A DNA stretch of 64,000 nt from Commensalibacter oyaizuii. Its GTDB lineage: Bacteria > Pseudomonadota > Alphaproteobacteria > Acetobacterales > Acetobacteraceae. The stretch lies in the NCBI RefSeq assembly GCF_029953265.1, contig NZ_JASBAO010000001.1, forward strand, positions 1,334,501-1,398,500, given 5' to 3'. Position numbers and translations under genes: made by a program. The notes below the pieces were generated by a model. The model made no database searches, was not told the origin of the DNA, and worked only from the letters and a program-made list of their open reading frames with translations. Shown here in pieces: positions 62,518 through 64,000 of this stretch (positions within the stretch are counted from its first letter, which is position 1; each line of letters opens with the position of its first letter).

Positions 62518-63378
62518 GTGACCCACAACAAGTATGTTTTAATTTCAGCCGATGATTTTGGACTTTCTGTTGAGGTCAATGAGGCAATAGAAATTGCTCA
62601 TCGTCAAGGAATGCTAAGCACGGCAAATCTGATGATCGCAGGTGATGCCGCCCAAGATGCCATTAAACGTGCAAAACGCTTGCCCAATCTAAGGGTCGGG
62701 TTACATTTGGTGGTTATCGAGGGACCCTCTGTCCTATCTCATCCTGAAATACCATTATTGGTCAATCACCAAAATCTATTCCCATCCAATCAACTTAGAA
62801 TGGGGATAGATTATTTTTTTAGAAAATCTGTACAACAACAATTAAGAAAAGAAATTCGTGCACAATTACAAGCTTTTGCAAATACGGGATTAAGCCTTGA
62901 TCATGTCGATGTTCACAAACACATGCACCTGCATCCCAGTATAGGCAAGATGTTAATTGAGATTGGTAGGGAGTTTAATTTAAAAAATATTCGTGTTCCC
63001 ACGGAACCCGTTCATATTTTAAGAGCGGTTGATCACACCCCTTTGAACCAAAATATAGGTAATTTATTAGTACAATATTGGACTAAATTTTTACGTTATC
63101 AAGTTAAACAAGCCAACATGCGCTGTATGGATTGGTGTTTTGGATTATCTTGGTGTGGGCATATGACGTTTGAACGGATTTCAAACTTGTTGAATCATTT
63201 CCCAAATGGTCGTTCAGAAATATTTTTTCACCCTTCTATCAGCCACTCTGGTTTGTATAATGAATTAATGCCAGATTACGAACCGACCAAAGAACTAGAA
63301 ACGTTATGTCACCCAGATTTCCCTGAGATTTTAAAAGAAAATAACATCATCCCAATTACTTGGGATAATGCTATTTAA
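62518..63378 (+). CDS. hpnK: hopanoid deacetylase HpnK (YdjC-like)
   Basis: A 286-residue carbohydrate deacetylase that removes the acetyl group from GlcNAc-bacteriohopanetetrol. The start is GTG 62518 (THNKYVLISADDFG), where the family begins; AGAGG lies four bases and AGGAG about 15 bases upstream. The frame runs 26 codons further back into hpnJ. The metal-binding set is ADDFG, LHLVVIEGPSV and DHVDVHKHMHLHP. It is the last gene of the dxs-hpnMIJK run, seven bases from convergent trxA. Confidence 0.92.
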   Translation: MTHNKYVLISADDFGLSVEVNEAIEIAHRQGMLSTANLMIAGDAAQDAIKRAKRLPNLRVGLHLVVIEGPSVLSHPEIPLLVNHQNLFPSNQLRMGIDYFFRKSVQQQLRKEIRAQLQAFANTGLSLDHVDVHKHMHLHPSIGKMLIEIGREFNLKNIRVPTEPVHILRAVDHTPLNQNIGNLLVQYWTKFLRYQVKQANMRCMDWCFGLSWCGHMTFERISNLLNHFPNGRSEIFFHPSISHSGLYNELMPDYEPTKELETLCHPDFPEILKENNIIPITWDNAI

Positions 63379-63385
63379 CTGGGCT

Positions 63386-63712
63386 CTACAAAGCACCTTC
63401 AATCCATGCTTTCAGCTTTTCTTTGGGTAAAGCCCCAACCTTGGTGGCAACAGGTTGGCCATTTTTAAATAATATCATCGTAGGAATGCCCCTTACTCCA
63501 AAATCTGTTGGTGCTTTGGGACTATCCTCTACGTTTACTTTGGCAATTGTTAGCTTGCCTTGAAATTCCTGTGCTAGATCTTCCAAAATCGGGCCAACCA
63601 TTTTACATGGTCCGCACCATTCTGCCCAAAAATCAACCAAAACAGGTTCTTGTGATTGTAAAACATCTTGTTCAAAAGTAGCGTCTGTTACCGCTTTGGT
63701 AAAATTACCCAT
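63386..63712 (-). CDS. trxA: thioredoxin TrxA
   Basis: A 108-residue thioredoxin that reduces protein disulfides in the cytoplasm. The active site is Cys33-Gly-Pro-Cys36 in WAEWCGPCKMVGP; VNVEDSPKAPTDFGVRGIPTMILF contains the conserved cis-proline, and FKNGQPVATKVGALPKEKL follows. AAAAGGA precedes the ATG. It sits downstream of addA on the same strand, an arrangement common in alphaproteobacteria. Confidence 0.96.
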   Translation of the reverse strand: MGNFTKAVTDATFEQDVLQSQEPVLVDFWAEWCGPCKMVGPILEDLAQEFQGKLTIAKVNVEDSPKAPTDFGVRGIPTMILFKNGQPVATKVGALPKEKLKAWIEGAL

Positions 63713-63774
63713 AATGATTCCTTTTCAATATAATAACCATTCTCAAACTATAGATAATATTCGTTTCACTAAAA

Positions 63775-64000
63775 TCAAGAAAGGTTCTCTTTTCTCTCTG
63801 GGCAATATTGTATCATCAAATGTTCAGGTAAAAACATTATTTTAGTTATATCAGTCCAAATAATTAAAGGTTTAATTTGATGTTTTGGATATAACGAACG
63901 CAGCAATGCCCAATATGCTGCCATTTGTTTTAAATACGTTATAGGTACCTCTTCAACACTCTTGGGAATCCTACGACCCGATTTAAAATCACAAAAGATA
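63775..64000 (-). CDS. addA: double-strand break repair helicase AddA, C-terminal fragment
   Basis: A frame open from the right edge ends at TGA 63775-63777 and gives 74 residues, read from 63999. The start IFCDFKSGRRIPKSVEEVPI is the nuclease-domain DFK(T/S)GR motif, with Lys and Gln of YLKQMAAYWALL following; both belong to the RecB-type nuclease at the AddA C-terminus. The end LIIWTDITKIMFLP matches the terminal strand. AddA with AddB processes broken DNA ends for recombination. The rest of the gene lies beyond the window. Confidence 0.88.
   Translation of the reverse strand, partial: IFCDFKSGRRIPKSVEEVPITYLKQMAAYWALLRSLYPKHQIKPLIIWTDITKIMFLPEHLMIQYCPERKENLS

Overview
The window is AT-rich, densely coded chromosomal DNA from an alphaproteobacterium. 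The gene content fits a low-G+C member of the Acetobacteraceae (Commensalibacter-like). The evidence is a hopanoid side-chain cluster (hpnH, hpnM, hpnI, hpnJ, hpnK with dxs), an addA-trxA neighbourhood, an alphaproteobacterial one-cysteine DksA, a large Hint-domain surface protein and an aerobic-type cobalamin pathway. The taxon is an inference. I see no rRNA or tRNA genes, insertion sequences, phage genes or CRISPR arrays.

Region 1 (1-6800) is mixed: the end of a DODA-type dioxygenase gene, a small membrane protein, a D-lyxose isomerase gene broken by a frameshift, a DEAD-box helicase, two small secreted Gln/Lys-rich repeat proteins and a secreted S10 peptidase.

Region 2 (6800-39100) is dominated by adenosylcobalamin synthesis. 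The nucleotide-loop and late genes (cobD, cbiB, cobQ, cobO, cobU) come first. A cobalamin riboswitch then precedes a NiCoT cobalt/nickel transporter. The corrin-ring genes follow as cobW-cobN-cobG-cobH-cobI-cobJ, cobK, cobL, cobE-cobM and cbiD. The assembly genes cobB-cobT-cobS and a CobC-type phosphatase close the region. CobG and CobN mark the oxygen-dependent, late-cobalt route, with CbiD present where CobF would act. The locus is interrupted by opposite-strand genes for a Sel1 protein, a lipase-like hydrolase and an 897-residue Hint protein, plus a decayed secreted-protein gene. Uroporphyrinogen methyltransferase (CobA) and the CobS/CobT chelatase partners are not in the window.

Region 3 (39100-55300) is core housekeeping: small membrane proteins, speD/speE, dksA, panC, a DUF2272 lipoprotein, rhodanese, a GNAT protein overlapping an OmpR/EnvZ-type two-component pair, a YqaA membrane protein, ispE with a TPR protein, a divergent uracil-DNA glycosylase relative, a lytic transglycosylase and a CorC/HlyC protein.

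Region 4 (55400-64000) couples isoprenoid supply (dxs) to hopanoid tailoring (hpnH divergent from dxs-hpnM-hpnI-hpnJ-hpnK), followed by trxA and the 3' end of addA.

Several points need a second look. D-lyxose isomerase and cobK each need one extra A in a poly-A tract to read through. cobS has no ATG/GTG/TTG start in its frame and appears to start at ATT. speD has a GC-rich, hairpin-forming leader. At least two unannotated small ORFs look real (39166-39321 and 12803-12931).
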